Shown here: piece by piece, positions 16,824 through 25,468 of the stretch
Numbering within the stretch: position 1 is the first letter of the stretch
Layout: every line of letters begins with the position of its first letter
NCBI RefSeq assembly: GCF_017809215.1
Contig: NZ_CP065424.1
Span: 2,450,001-2,514,000, forward strand
Direction of reading: 5' to 3'
DNA: 64,000 nt
Origin: Heyndrickxia oleronia
GTDB lineage: Bacteria > Bacillota > Bacilli > Bacillales > Bacillaceae_C
The notes under the pieces: generated by a model
The model's input: only the letters and a program-made list of their open reading frames with translations
Databases searched by the model: none
Told to the model about the DNA's origin: nothing
Made by a program: the position numbers and the translations under genes

Positions 16824-18782
16824 ATGCAACAAATAACGATCGGAATATTAGCCCATGTCGATGCAGGTAAAACAACTTTTGCTGAACAACTTTTATTTCA
16901 TACGAAAAGTATCCATCATAGAGGAAGAGTCGATCATCAAGATGCATTTTTAGATAATCATGCAATTGAAAAAGCGAGAGGAATTACTGTATTTGCTGAT
17001 CAAGCAATTATGGAATATAAGGATTCCACCTATTATCTGATCGATACTCCAGGACACGTAGATTTTTCTCCAGAAATGGAGCGATCCATTCAAGTAATGG
17101 ATTACGCCATCATTATTTTAAGCGCAGTGGAAGGTGTAGAAGGACATACGGAAACCGTTTGGCAATTATTAAGGAAGCATCAAATCCCTACATTTTTCTT
17201 TATTAATAAAACTGATCGAGTTGGTGCAGATGTTAATAAAGTAAAAAAAGAAATTCGAAATCAGCTAACAGAGCATGGTATTGACATAACGGAGACATAT
17301 AACAAAGGTGCCATGAGTGAAGAGTTAATCGAGTTTATTGCAGAAAGAGATGAAACATTATTGAATCTGTATATAGATGGAGAATATGACGAGGGTCGTT
17401 GGCAGCAGGAAATGAAACGGATGATTAAAGATAACAACATCTATCCTATAGCTTCTGGTTCTGCCCTGCAGGATATTGGAATCCTTTCATTTTTGGAAAA
17501 ACTGGACGAATTAACTTTTTCCGATTATAACTCCACCGATTCGTTTTCAGGAAGAGTTTATAAAATCCGTCATGATAGCACGGGTGCTCGGGTTACTTTT
17601 ATTAAATCATTAAGTGGTTCCCTTCATGTACGTGATGTGCTGGAATATGGGGATCAAGAGGAGAAATTACGGGAGAAGATTACACAAATAAGGCTATATA
17701 ATGGTGCAAATTATGAAATCGTTGATCAAATGAATGCAGGTGATTTATTTGCAGTAACAGGATTAACGAATGCGGCTGTAGGTGATGGACTTGGAGCGAT
17801 ACAAGCAAAGGCTACTTATGAAACCGTAGCGACATTAAAATCTAAGGTCATCTATGACTCCTCCTTAAATCATAAGGAAGTACTATCATATTTTCGAATG
17901 TTAAATGATGAGGATCCATCGTTAAAAGTAACCTGGGATGAAGGTTTACAGGAGATCCACCTTCATGTTATGGGGAAAATTCAGCTTGAAGTACTCGAAC
18001 AAATTGTAAAGGATCGTTTTAATCTTTCGGTTAGCTTTGGCAAGCCTGAGATTTTATATAAAGAAACGATTCAGACGATCGTGAACGGATACGGTCATTT
18101 TGAACCGCTAAAACATTATGCAGAAGTACACTTATTATTGGAACCGGGACATAGGGGAAGTGGCATTATTTTTGATAACGATTGTCATCCAGATGATTTA
18201 ATGGTTAGCTATCAAAATTTAGTGAAGCATTATTTATTAGAAAAGGAGCATCGCGGCATACTAACAGGAACAGCTTTAACAGATGTAAAAATTACATTAC
18301 TTACAGGAAGAGCACATAATAAACATACTAGTGGTGGTGATTTTCGCGAAGCCACACTCCGTGCCCTTAGACAAGGGCTTGAAAAAGCTAAGAATATTTT
18401 ATTAGAGCCGGTTTATAATTTTAAAATTAAAGTAGATATAGAACAAATGGGAAGGGTCTTATCCGATATTCAAGCGGCTTATGGACATTTTCAACCTCCA
18501 GAAATGAATGGAAACAAAGCAGTGATAATGGGGAGAGCACCGGTAGCTACTTTTATGGATTATAGTACAATCCTAGCATCCTTTACACAAGGAAAAGGCT
18601 CTATTTCATTGGTGTTCGGTGGTTATGAACATTGTCATAATGAAGCAGAGGTTATTGAAAAAATTGGATATAATAAAAATGCTGATCCTGAATATAGTTC
18701 ATCCTCTATCTTCTGTTCAAAAGGTCAAGGATTTTCCGTTTCATGGGATGAAGCTGAAAAAATGATGCATGCTTTAAAATGA
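16824..18782 (+). CDS. Tet(M)/Tet(O)-like ribosomal protection GTPase
   Basis: A 652-residue EF-G-like translational GTPase. G motifs: P-loop AHVDAGKTT (residues 10-18), ARGITV switch, DTPGHVDF (74-81), FINKTD (127-131). The later domains contain the EF-G IV/V-like segments TGRAHNKHTSGGDFREATLRALRQGL and PPEMNGNKAVIMGRAPVATF. Size and order match ribosomal protection proteins (Tet(M) 639), but sequence is distant from mobile tet genes, so tetracycline resistance is a prediction, not a certainty. ATG follows GAGGCG. It stands between the galactose operon and an unrelated small gene, and no leader-peptide attenuator as in tet(M) is evident. Confidence 0.75.
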   Translation: MQQITIGILAHVDAGKTTFAEQLLFHTKSIHHRGRVDHQDAFLDNHAIEKARGITVFADQAIMEYKDSTYYLIDTPGHVDFSPEMERSIQVMDYAIIILSAVEGVEGHTETVWQLLRKHQIPTFFFINKTDRVGADVNKVKKEIRNQLTEHGIDITETYNKGAMSEELIEFIAERDETLLNLYIDGEYDEGRWQQEMKRMIKDNNIYPIASGSALQDIGILSFLEKLDELTFSDYNSTDSFSGRVYKIRHDSTGARVTFIKSLSGSLHVRDVLEYGDQEEKLREKITQIRLYNGANYEIVDQMNAGDLFAVTGLTNAAVGDGLGAIQAKATYETVATLKSKVIYDSSLNHKEVLSYFRMLNDEDPSLKVTWDEGLQEIHLHVMGKIQLEVLEQIVKDRFNLSVSFGKPEILYKETIQTIVNGYGHFEPLKHYAEVHLLLEPGHRGSGIIFDNDCHPDDLMVSYQNLVKHYLLEKEHRGILTGTALTDVKITLLTGRAHNKHTSGGDFREATLRALRQGLEKAKNILLEPVYNFKIKVDIEQMGRVLSDIQAAYGHFQPPEMNGNKAVIMGRAPVATFMDYSTILASFTQGKGSISLVFGGYEHCHNEAEVIEKIGYNKNADPEYSSSSIFCSKGQGFSVSWDEAEKMMHALK

Positions 18783-18786
18783 ATTC

Positions 18787-18814
18787 TTGAGCTCTTAAAA
18801 ATAGAGTGTATAAT
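18787..18814 (+). promoter_or_regulatory. Promoter of the small DUF6509-like gene
   Basis: TTGAGC and TATAAT with 16-base spacing, immediately after the GTPase gene. Confidence 0.55.
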
Positions 18815-18862
18815 ACAAGAAGTATGTAATTTTAGGTTAGTTTTGAAAGGAAGAAGTTGTTG

Positions 18863-19144
18863 ATGGAAATTACTGGTCATATCGTTGAAAAATTAAACGA
18901 TCCTACAGGTATTATCGTTGGGGATCGTTATGAGTTCTTTCTCAATATTGAAGTACCTGAAGATGATGAGCTGTACTCTGAAAATGGAGTTTTATTAAAG
19001 GTCATTTATGCTGTAGAAGATCAGGGATCAAGAATTGCTCTGTATCAATTTATTGAAAGAGCAACAAATGAAGTCCTTGATTTTGCATTAGAGGACGAAG
19101 AAGAAGAATTGGTTAATGAATATTGCAAGCAACATATTGAGTAA
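18863..19144 (+). CDS. DUF6509-like small acidic protein
   Basis: A 93-residue acidic cytoplasmic protein starting MEITGHIVEKLNDPTGIIVG. It has GDRYEFFLNIEVPEDDELYSENG-type segments and an acidic tail rich in Glu. I recognise a conserved Bacillus family (DUF6509) of unknown function. The ATG at 18863 is preceded by AAAGGAAG; TTG codons 3 and 6 bases upstream are alternative starts. Preceded by its own promoter and followed by a strong bidirectional terminator. Confidence 0.7.
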   Translation: MEITGHIVEKLNDPTGIIVGDRYEFFLNIEVPEDDELYSENGVLLKVIYAVEDQGSRIALYQFIERATNEVLDFALEDEEEELVNEYCKQHIE

Positions 19145-19182
19145 AAAAATGATAGCAGGCGATTTGCTTGCTATCATTTTTT
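19144..19182 (+). terminator. Bidirectional terminator
   Basis: GATAGCAGGC/GCTTGCTATC stem (one G-T pair) flanked by A-run and T-run, shared by the convergent genes on either side. Confidence 0.85.
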
Positions 19183-20043
19183 CTTTTCTTCTTTCTGTGT
19201 TTCGTTGATAATCGAAATTAAATCATCAATATTTATTTTCCAAGGTGATAATGGTGATATTCTAACCAATTGAAAGGAAGTCTTTGTGTTTACTCTTCCG
19301 CTCTCTTTAATGTACATTTGAAGTTCCACCGGAACAGTGATGGTTAAATCATTGGCGCCATCTTCTATACTATCTTTTCTATTCCAACGAAGAGTTTCAA
19401 TTTTATCTATTTTATTAATCTGCTTTTTCAAATTCTTCTTTTCAGTCAATGCCACTTTATGGATTAACCCTTTATCCCCATTTTTAATAAATACGAGCAG
19501 GGCATCCGCAACTTGAAAAGGGTTTGCTCCTGCTAAATAGTCATCAATTTTTCCTGCTGCTTTCATGATCATAAGCTGATGGGATAAATCCGATCTTTCT
19601 GTTCGATGTGTTGTACTTCCTGCAAAATGTATACAAAAATGTCCAGGGAAACCATTTTCTAATGCACCTGCACCATGAGGCATGCCGTGCATAGAAGCTG
19701 CAAGTAGTCTGTTTTCAGCTAAGATTAATATGGCTCTTCTTCGCCAGCTCCAATGACCATGATATATTTCTTTCATCACTTTTGTATCTTTTCGTGTGAG
19801 AGGCTGAACATCTGCATGATGTGACCCTGCCCGTCTTTGTACGTCAAAGCTTTTTCCCGTTTCAACATCAATAACCGTAAACACGGAATTCTTTGGAATA
19901 ATTTGGTTTACATCTTTCCAATGAAGCAATTCAATTTGAAAATTAATCGGTTGATGATTCGAATGAATAGTAGAAGCTGATATAGACGGTGAGTAAATAA
20001 ACATGAGGAAAAAGAAACTGAAAGTTAACGTATATTTAGCCAA
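19174..20043 (-). CDS. Secreted or membrane-anchored protein of unknown function with an HFCIH motif
   Basis: A 289-residue protein with an N-terminal signal or anchor segment (about residues 4-24). The central region holds MHGMPHGAGALENGFPGHFC followed by IHF. The H-G near the start and the H-x-C-I-H element loosely resemble the YkuD L,D-transpeptidase active site (HG...SHGC(I/V)R), but the match is too weak to name an enzyme. The C-terminal third is Lys-rich and not recognised. Start TTG at 20043 is chosen because GGAG lies 9 bases upstream; a TTG five codons earlier is possible. It is exported, so a cell-wall role is plausible. Confidence 0.6.
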   Translation of the reverse strand: MAKYTLTFSFFFLMFIYSPSISASTIHSNHQPINFQIELLHWKDVNQIIPKNSVFTVIDVETGKSFDVQRRAGSHHADVQPLTRKDTKVMKEIYHGHWSWRRRAILILAENRLLAASMHGMPHGAGALENGFPGHFCIHFAGSTTHRTERSDLSHQLMIMKAAGKIDDYLAGANPFQVADALLVFIKNGDKGLIHKVALTEKKNLKKQINKIDKIETLRWNRKDSIEDGANDLTITVPVELQMYIKESGRVNTKTSFQLVRISPLSPWKINIDDLISIINETQKEEKKK

Positions 20044-20850
20044 TTTTACCAGCTCCAAATAAGATTAAGTGTCTTGAACTTATTTTTACCATTCTTATTA
20101 AGGCAATAACTGATAATAAATGGAAATTCGAATGAGGTATTGCTTTATTTTTTAATACTTGTTTCATTGTCAATTAACTACATATACGTACACAAATAAT
20201 ACGAAATAGTTAATCGCCAATAATCAGTTTAAAAATCCTAAGAATATGTTTAATTTGCATAATTGGGAAATGGATTCATTCCTAATAAAAATATAACCTC
20301 ATTATTATTATAGGATCTTTTCTCAAACATTGTTGCTTTTTAGAGGAAATTTTAACGATATATAGGGGTACTGGCCAACAAGAGTTTACCATCTTAAGGT
20401 CAGTTTTGAGCTGATTTAAATCATGTAGTCCATTTATTACGATAATTAAATAAGCATAACGAATGTAAAGCGCTTAATAAAATATTTACTAAAATTTTTA
20501 TTATTTTCAGAGCGTGATTTGGCTACAGATTGGTAGGGTAATGAATCGATTTCAATGCAGACATAATTATTTCATCTATGCACTTTTGGCTAAAATTCTT
20601 CAATATCAAATGTTATTATTACAAGAATGTCTAAAATTTGAGGGGAATTATCAACAAATAATGGAGTGCAAACCTGAGATTAGAAAATATAAAGCATGAA
20701 AGTATTAATGGTGGGGCATTTAAAATACTGATCATTTATTGGAAAATAGACGGTTTTACACCTCATATTCGTTATTGACTTTATTTTCCGTCGTGTTTAA
20801 AATAATTATCATTGTAAATAATCAATAGTAACTTTATCAAAAAATATTTC
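20044..20850. other. AT-rich gap with no convincing gene
   Basis: About 800 bases. A GTG-started 61-codon frame (20514-20699) has no ribosome binding site and no recognisable sequence. Two regulatory-looking spots are present: AAAGCGCTT (20467-20475, LacI/CcpA-like centre) followed by TTTACTAAAATTTTTA (about 20485), and a promoter-like TTGACT-17-TAAAAT (20775-20803) overlapped by a Fur/PerR-like 15-mer. Possibly decayed sequence. Confidence 0.4.
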
Positions 20851-20879
20851 TTGACTTTTATAAATTATCCATTTACAAT
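20851..20879 (+). promoter_or_regulatory. Sigma-A promoter of the thrS T-box operon
   Basis: TTGACT and TACAAT with exact 17-base spacing, about 50 bases before the first T-box. Confidence 0.7.
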
Positions 20880-20929
20880 TCAAAAAAAACAATTCATTAC
20901 AATTTGTAAGAAATAACATTGCTTTGATA

Positions 20930-21161
20930 AGGACATGAATCATACTTAATTTTCTTCCAGAGAACAGGGTCATTGGCTGTAAGCCCTGTAGAAAAATGTT
21001 TGATTTACCACCTTTGAGCTTTTATGGGGAAAAGCCTTGCTTAGTATCCATAAACGGGAAAACCGTTATCTTTATGAGCGTAAAGTAGATTTTGCTTTGC
21101 GAAATTAGGGTGGCACCACGACCGCACTCGTCCCTTTGTCTTTGGGATGGGTGCGTTTTTT
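20930..21161 (+). promoter_or_regulatory. T-box riboswitch 1, threonine specifier
   Basis: Stem I with AGAGAACAGGGTCATTGGC and an ACC specifier (21007-21009) followed by A; T-box sequence AGGGTGGCACCACG (21107-21120); terminator stem CGCACTCGTCCC/GGGATGGGTGCG (21123-21155) and T-run. First of two tandem copies. Confidence 0.9.
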
Positions 21162-21210
21162 ATTTGATTTTTAAAGAGTATGTTTTTTAAAAAAATTATA
21201 TATATATATA

Positions 21211-21459
21211 TTGCGATGATAAGGACATGAATTTTTCTAATTTTTCTTTGCAGAGAACAGGGTCATTGGCTGCGAGCCCTGAAGAAAAAGGAAAATTTAC
21301 CACCTTTGAGCTATTATGGGGAAAAGGATTTGCTTAGTATCCATAATCGGAAAAAAACCGTTATCTATTTGAGCGTAAAGCAGCTGCATGCTTTGCGAAA
21401 TTAGGGTGGCACCACGACCGCACTCGTCCCTTGTCTTTGGGATGAGTGCGTTTTTTTAT
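21211..21459 (+). promoter_or_regulatory. T-box riboswitch 2, threonine specifier
   Basis: A near-duplicate of the first element: AGAGAACAGGGTCATTGGC, ACC specifier (21299-21301), AGGGTGGCACCACG, and terminator GCACTCGTCCC/GGGATGAGTGC with T-run. Tandem T-boxes in series (as in B. subtilis thrZ, which has three) sharpen the response, because transcription must pass both terminators. Confidence 0.9.
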
Positions 21460-21524
21460 TTATACTCTTATAAAAATTAATGGTTAGAGCACAATCAGCT
21501 TATTCAATTTTAGGAGGAATTACT

Positions 21525-22745
21525 ATGTCAATTGAAATGGAAGCAGAAAAACGAAATCATCGTAAATTAGGTCAACAATTAGAGTTATTTATGTCATCAG
21601 AAGAAGCGCCGGGTATGCCTTTCTTCTTACCAAAAGGAATGGTCATACGAAATGAACTCGAGTATTTTTGGAAACAAAAGCATCATTTAGCTGGATATCA
21701 GGAAATTAAGACACCGATCATGATGAAACAAGAGTTATGGGAGAAATCAGGTCATTGGGACCATTATCATGAAAACATGTATTTTTCGAAAGTGGACGAT
21801 CAAAATTATGCTATTAAGCCAATGAATTGTCCGGGTGCTGTTCTCATTTTTAATAATAAACGTCGAAGCTATCGTGAGCTCCCGATACGATACGGAGAAC
21901 TAGGATTAGTTCATCGGCATGAACTTTCTGGATCTTTAAATGGTCTGCTACGAGTACGTTCGTTTACACAGGATGATGCACATATTTTTGTACGAGAGGA
22001 TCAAATTGAATCTGAAATTGATAAGGTACTAGAACTAGTGGATGAATTTTATTCAGAATTTGGATTTAGCTATAAAATTGAACTTTCCACTCGACCTGAG
22101 AAATATATGGGCTCAGAGGAAATATGGGACAAAGCAGAGGCGGCTTTGGAATCAGTACTACAGAAAAAAGAGCTTCCTTATCAAATAAACCATGGAGATG
22201 GAGCGTTTTACGGGCCAAAGATTGATTATCATATTTTAGATTCATTAGGTAGAAGCTGGCAATGCGGTACCGTACAACTTGATTTTCAAATGCCAGAAAA
22301 ATTTAATTGCCAATATATCGGTGAGGATAATAAATATCATATTCCAATTATGATTCACCGAGCTATTTACGGATCGCTTGAGCGCTTTATGGCCATATTG
22401 ATTGAACATTATGCTGGTGATTTCCCTTTATGGTTAGCTCCTATACAAGCGAAGATTTTGCCTATTTCTGATAAGCACCTTCCGTATGCCGAGCACATTA
22501 AACAGCAATTTCAACAAGTTGGAATACGAATTGAAATCGACGAAAGAATTGAAAAAATGGGCTTTAAAATAAGAGATGCAGAAACAGAAAAGATACCGTT
22601 CATGCTCATAATTGGTGATCAAGAAATTGAAAATGGAGCGGTATCTTTAAGGAGACGAGGAGAGGGAAACCTTGGTCAAATGAGTGTGATGGACGCTTTG
22701 GATAAAATTACAAAAGAAAAAAATACTCGAGAAAATCATTCATAG
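21525..22745 (+). CDS. Threonyl-tRNA synthetase lacking TGS and editing domains
   Basis: A 406-residue class II synthetase. It begins MSIEMEAEKRNHRKLGQQLE, the point where the catalytic core of full-length ThrRS (about 640 residues) starts, so the N1 TGS and N2 editing domains are absent. Zinc ligands C102 (MNCPGA), H153 (DDAHIF) and H278 (MIHRAI) are all present. Motif 2 (LVHRHE), motif 3 (GSLERFMAILIEHY) and a full anticodon-binding domain follow. It is therefore a complete aminoacylating enzyme that cannot clear Ser-tRNA-Thr itself. ATG follows TTAGGAGG; nothing upstream encodes the missing domains. Two threonine T-boxes control it. Likely an inducible second ThrRS. Confidence 0.9.
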   Translation: MSIEMEAEKRNHRKLGQQLELFMSSEEAPGMPFFLPKGMVIRNELEYFWKQKHHLAGYQEIKTPIMMKQELWEKSGHWDHYHENMYFSKVDDQNYAIKPMNCPGAVLIFNNKRRSYRELPIRYGELGLVHRHELSGSLNGLLRVRSFTQDDAHIFVREDQIESEIDKVLELVDEFYSEFGFSYKIELSTRPEKYMGSEEIWDKAEAALESVLQKKELPYQINHGDGAFYGPKIDYHILDSLGRSWQCGTVQLDFQMPEKFNCQYIGEDNKYHIPIMIHRAIYGSLERFMAILIEHYAGDFPLWLAPIQAKILPISDKHLPYAEHIKQQFQQVGIRIEIDERIEKMGFKIRDAETEKIPFMLIIGDQEIENGAVSLRRRGEGNLGQMSVMDALDKITKEKNTRENHS

Positions 22746-23188
22746 GACTTGTTTGACCAGCGATAGAAATAATCAATAACAGCAAAATAAAGGGAATAGC
22801 CAAAAACTGAATAAATATGTTTCCATGAATTCGTATGATCCAGAAAGCCAAGCGTTTCAGAGTATCTTTCAAAAACAGCCATGAGCAGGCTTAATAGCAT
22901 GATTAAGCCTGCTTTCCTCCATTTAGATAAGTAACGGATAATATAGAGGTAGAGAATAATTAAACAAGGGAGTCCGACCAGTGGAAAGAAAATATTAATC
23001 GAAAATAGTTCAGGAAATGGCCTTTTAGGGAAGGTATATAAACCAACTCCTGTAAAAAATAGATCTAGATAGGTGCCAATAAGCGAAGCGAAAAGCAAGG
23101 TAGGGATCAAATTTCTAATTGAGGAATGTGATCGTTTTTTTGGCAATTCCTGCTCGTTCAAGCTTTTCAAGCGTTTTACAGTAATCAT
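22736..23188 (-). CDS. CBO0543-family membrane protein
   Basis: A 150-residue integral membrane protein with four to five hydrophobic segments and the pattern NLIPTLLFASLIGTYLDLFF at the first. This resembles the CBO0543 family of Firmicutes; function unknown. The ATG at 23188 follows GGAG by 9 bases. Its 5' end overlaps the upstream same-strand gene by 74 bases, and its stop overlaps the convergent thrS stop by 10 bases. Confidence 0.7.
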   Translation of the reverse strand: MITVKRLKSLNEQELPKKRSHSSIRNLIPTLLFASLIGTYLDLFFTGVGLYTFPKRPFPELFSINIFFPLVGLPCLIILYLYIIRYLSKWRKAGLIMLLSLLMAVFERYSETLGFLDHTNSWKHIYSVFGYSLYFAVIDYFYRWSNKSYE

Positions 23189-24251
23189 GCTTAATCTCTC
23201 CATCTACTTTTTCTTTTGAGTCTACGAGGTATTGGATAACTTGCCAATTTGTGTACCAATCTTTGATTTCTGCTTTTTCATGAATAGAATTTTTCCAAGC
23301 ATAAGGTAGTCTAGGACTATAAAAACGAGGACAGCTAGATTCGATCTGACAAGACTTTAACCTTGTTTTCCATTCAACACCTGGTACTCCTTCATTCACA
23401 TCATTAAATAGATGAGGCCAGTAGTCTTTTCGGGAACCAGTATGAGAATGGGTTATTGCCCAGTGCACTGTTTTCTTCAATCGTTCTGGATGGTCAAATA
23501 AGATATTGTATAATCGCTTCCCTAATAGTATTCGCTCATGCAAACTTTCAAAATGATTTAATGTTTGGCCAACTAATACTATTTGATTGTTTTCTAGATA
23601 GGGAAAGATAATATGGTTCATTGAAAGGATTTCTTGTATTTTGAATTCAAATGTTTCGAAGACTTGCTTCTTAAATGTTTGATTGTTAATGATTCTAATT
23701 TCTAAATAATTTTGTTCATTAATGATAAGAGCGATGGCTAATAGATAAGGATTTCGATCTTTCCAAAAATGATTCCAAATGGTGAACATAAATGATGAAA
23801 TATGTAGGTGAGGAAGGAGATGAAATAAATTTTGGCCACGCTTCATGCTTTCCTCGTACACTAAAAATTGGGGATAAGCATCCTGGAATATAAGCCAATT
23901 CCCTCTCTCAAGAAAGGTAAAGAAGGCGATCGCTTCTTTTTTACTTACTAATTTGGACAGTAATTCACCTTTTAAATCGGTCATGTTCCAACCACCATTC
24001 CTTGATACCATATGACCTAAAAAAGCCCAATGGATTTCAGGGTGACGTTGGTAAAAATCAAGATATGCCTTTGTTCTCGTAAGATTATTTTTATTATGAA
24101 TGATGGTATTCTGTATTATTTCGTGGAGTAATCTCTCCTCTTTGGGGAGAAGAGGGACTAGTGAATTTTTATGATTTTTGTTTAACTCTTTTTTTATTTT
24201 TAATAAAGCATCTGTTAATTGTATTTTTTTCTTCTGCTTGATCAAAAACAC
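23115..24251 (-). CDS. yppC: DUF2515 protein (YppC-like)
   Basis: A 378-residue soluble protein. RTKAYLDFYQRHPEIHWAFL, GHMVSRNGGWNMTDLKG, FLERGNWLIFQDAYPQFLVY and THSHTGSRKDYWPHLF are the conserved blocks I recognise from the Bacillus DUF2515 family (B. subtilis YppC). No catalytic function is known. Start GTG at 24251 is chosen because AAAGGAGGGG lies 9-10 bases upstream; an ATG 54 bases further out lacks a ribosome binding site. Co-transcribed with the CBO0543 gene. Confidence 0.75.
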   Translation of the reverse strand: MFLIKQKKKIQLTDALLKIKKELNKNHKNSLVPLLPKEERLLHEIIQNTIIHNKNNLTRTKAYLDFYQRHPEIHWAFLGHMVSRNGGWNMTDLKGELLSKLVSKKEAIAFFTFLERGNWLIFQDAYPQFLVYEESMKRGQNLFHLLPHLHISSFMFTIWNHFWKDRNPYLLAIALIINEQNYLEIRIINNQTFKKQVFETFEFKIQEILSMNHIIFPYLENNQIVLVGQTLNHFESLHERILLGKRLYNILFDHPERLKKTVHWAITHSHTGSRKDYWPHLFNDVNEGVPGVEWKTRLKSCQIESSCPRFYSPRLPYAWKNSIHEKAEIKDWYTNWQVIQYLVDSKEKVDGEIKHDYCKTLEKLERAGIAKKTITFLN

Positions 24252-24354
24252 AAAGAATAATCCCCTCCTTTGGGAGTCATTTGTACTAGTACTAGTTATA
24301 CTCATTTTATTTAGGATGAGTTAGTTTAATGATTATTAGAGGAAAATAACCGAA

Positions 24355-24397
24355 TAAAAAAGCTAAAGGAACAAAAGATGAACCTTTAACTTTTTTT
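24355..24397 (-). terminator. Terminator of the 253-residue hypothetical gene
   Basis: Reading the minus strand, GTTAAAGG and CCTTTAGC form a stem (one mismatch) followed by TTTTTT. It overlaps the last codons of the gene. Confidence 0.55.
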
Positions 24398-25147
24398 GAC
24401 TTTGGACGGATTATTGACTTTATAGTAAACAGCAACATCAACAATAAATTCTTCATCGACATCTTTTCCTTTAGGAAGCTTCTTTTTTATAATTTTTCCG
24501 TCAAATTCAAGAGTGTCACCTTGAGTGAGTTCGTGTTTTTTTAGAGTTTTTGAGTGAGAACACCATGCATGGCCTATTTCAATCGGAGAATCCTGATGAA
24601 TCACAACATTTTCTAAAACGACTACCTCATCATTTTCCTCATTAAAGTTATTCCAGGTTAAAGCAAACTGTTTAACATTTGCCGAAAAACGTACCTTTTC
24701 TTCTGGAAGATCTATTTTAGGCTTCTTTTCTTGTTTTATCTTTTTTTCTACTTGTGGAGCTGTTGTTTTTTCTGTTTTCACGGTTTGCTCCTCAAGGATT
24801 TCCTCTTGTTGTTGGTTGTTAGTTACTGATTCATTTGTATTTGAATAGGATGTGATATTTGTCTTTTTAAAGCTAGAAGCCTGCATTTCTTTTAAATATG
24901 CTGGGTGTATACAGCTTAATTGTCCATCATTGAACTCAATAATAATCGTGTTATATTCTTCTGTTTTTCCATATATTTCATAGCCCTTAATGGTAACGGA
25001 TTCTTGATTTCTTCCATCTTTATATAAAAATTGTTTTTTTGCTGATAATCCCCATTCTTTTATTTTCTCTGTGTAATGGGATTCATCCGTAAATGTTATG
25101 TAATCACCTTTGGGTGGAATGATATTCATAAGTTTAGGTGTTATCAA
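24386..25147 (-). CDS. Hypothetical protein with Lys/Glu-rich linker, 253 residues
   Basis: Not recognised. Two globular parts flank a low-complexity linker (about residues 100-145, rich in Q, E, K, T). The N-terminal part has GYEIYGKTEEYNTIIIEFNDG and a short IHPAYLKEM. The C-terminal 95 residues have a beta-rich pattern ending in LTQGDTLEFDGKIIKKKLPK, reminiscent of an OB-like fold, but this is a guess. TTG start follows AAAGGAG by about 10 bases. No membrane segments. Transcribed alone. Confidence 0.6.
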   Translation of the reverse strand: MITPKLMNIIPPKGDYITFTDESHYTEKIKEWGLSAKKQFLYKDGRNQESVTIKGYEIYGKTEEYNTIIIEFNDGQLSCIHPAYLKEMQASSFKKTNITSYSNTNESVTNNQQQEEILEEQTVKTEKTTAPQVEKKIKQEKKPKIDLPEEKVRFSANVKQFALTWNNFNEENDEVVVLENVVIHQDSPIEIGHAWCSHSKTLKKHELTQGDTLEFDGKIIKKKLPKGKDVDEEFIVDVAVYYKVNNPSKVKKS

Positions 25148-25402
25148 ATTAGCCTATCTCCTTTTTCTTAAGATCAACTTTTCCATTTATTATACATGAA
25201 ATTAGCCGATGGTTAAATGTATAGATATAAGCCAATTGATATTGAAAATGCTTGTGGGGAGTAGCGATTACAACTGTATCAAGAGAAATATTTTTCCGAA
25301 GAATAAAGAACAGCGATTAAAAAGGCAATCCAAGAAATAAAATTATACACCAAATAAAAATGAAGTCGATATGAAATGATTGAATGAGTCTCAATTTCAC
25401 TA

Positions 25403-25423
25403 TTGACATGAAATCCATTTCAT
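25403..25423 (+). promoter_or_regulatory. -35 element and palindrome upstream of the HAD gene
   Basis: A perfect TTGACA (25403-25408) runs into ATGAAAT-CC-ATTTCAT, a 7-2-7 perfect inverted repeat sitting where the promoter spacer would be. The -10 is not clear. The repeat may be an operator. Confidence 0.4.
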
Positions 25424-25468
25424 CCATTACCTTTAATTTAAATGATGGTAGGGAGGATGGATAGAAGG

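Noticed and set aside
20514..20699. 61-codon frame starting GTG in the gap before the thrS T-boxes
   Set aside because: No ribosome binding site, unusual composition and no recognisable motif; more likely noise.
21190..21212. TATATATATATAT tract between the two thrS T-boxes
   Set aside because: Simple-sequence run in AT-rich DNA; no evidence for a promoter with a usable -35.
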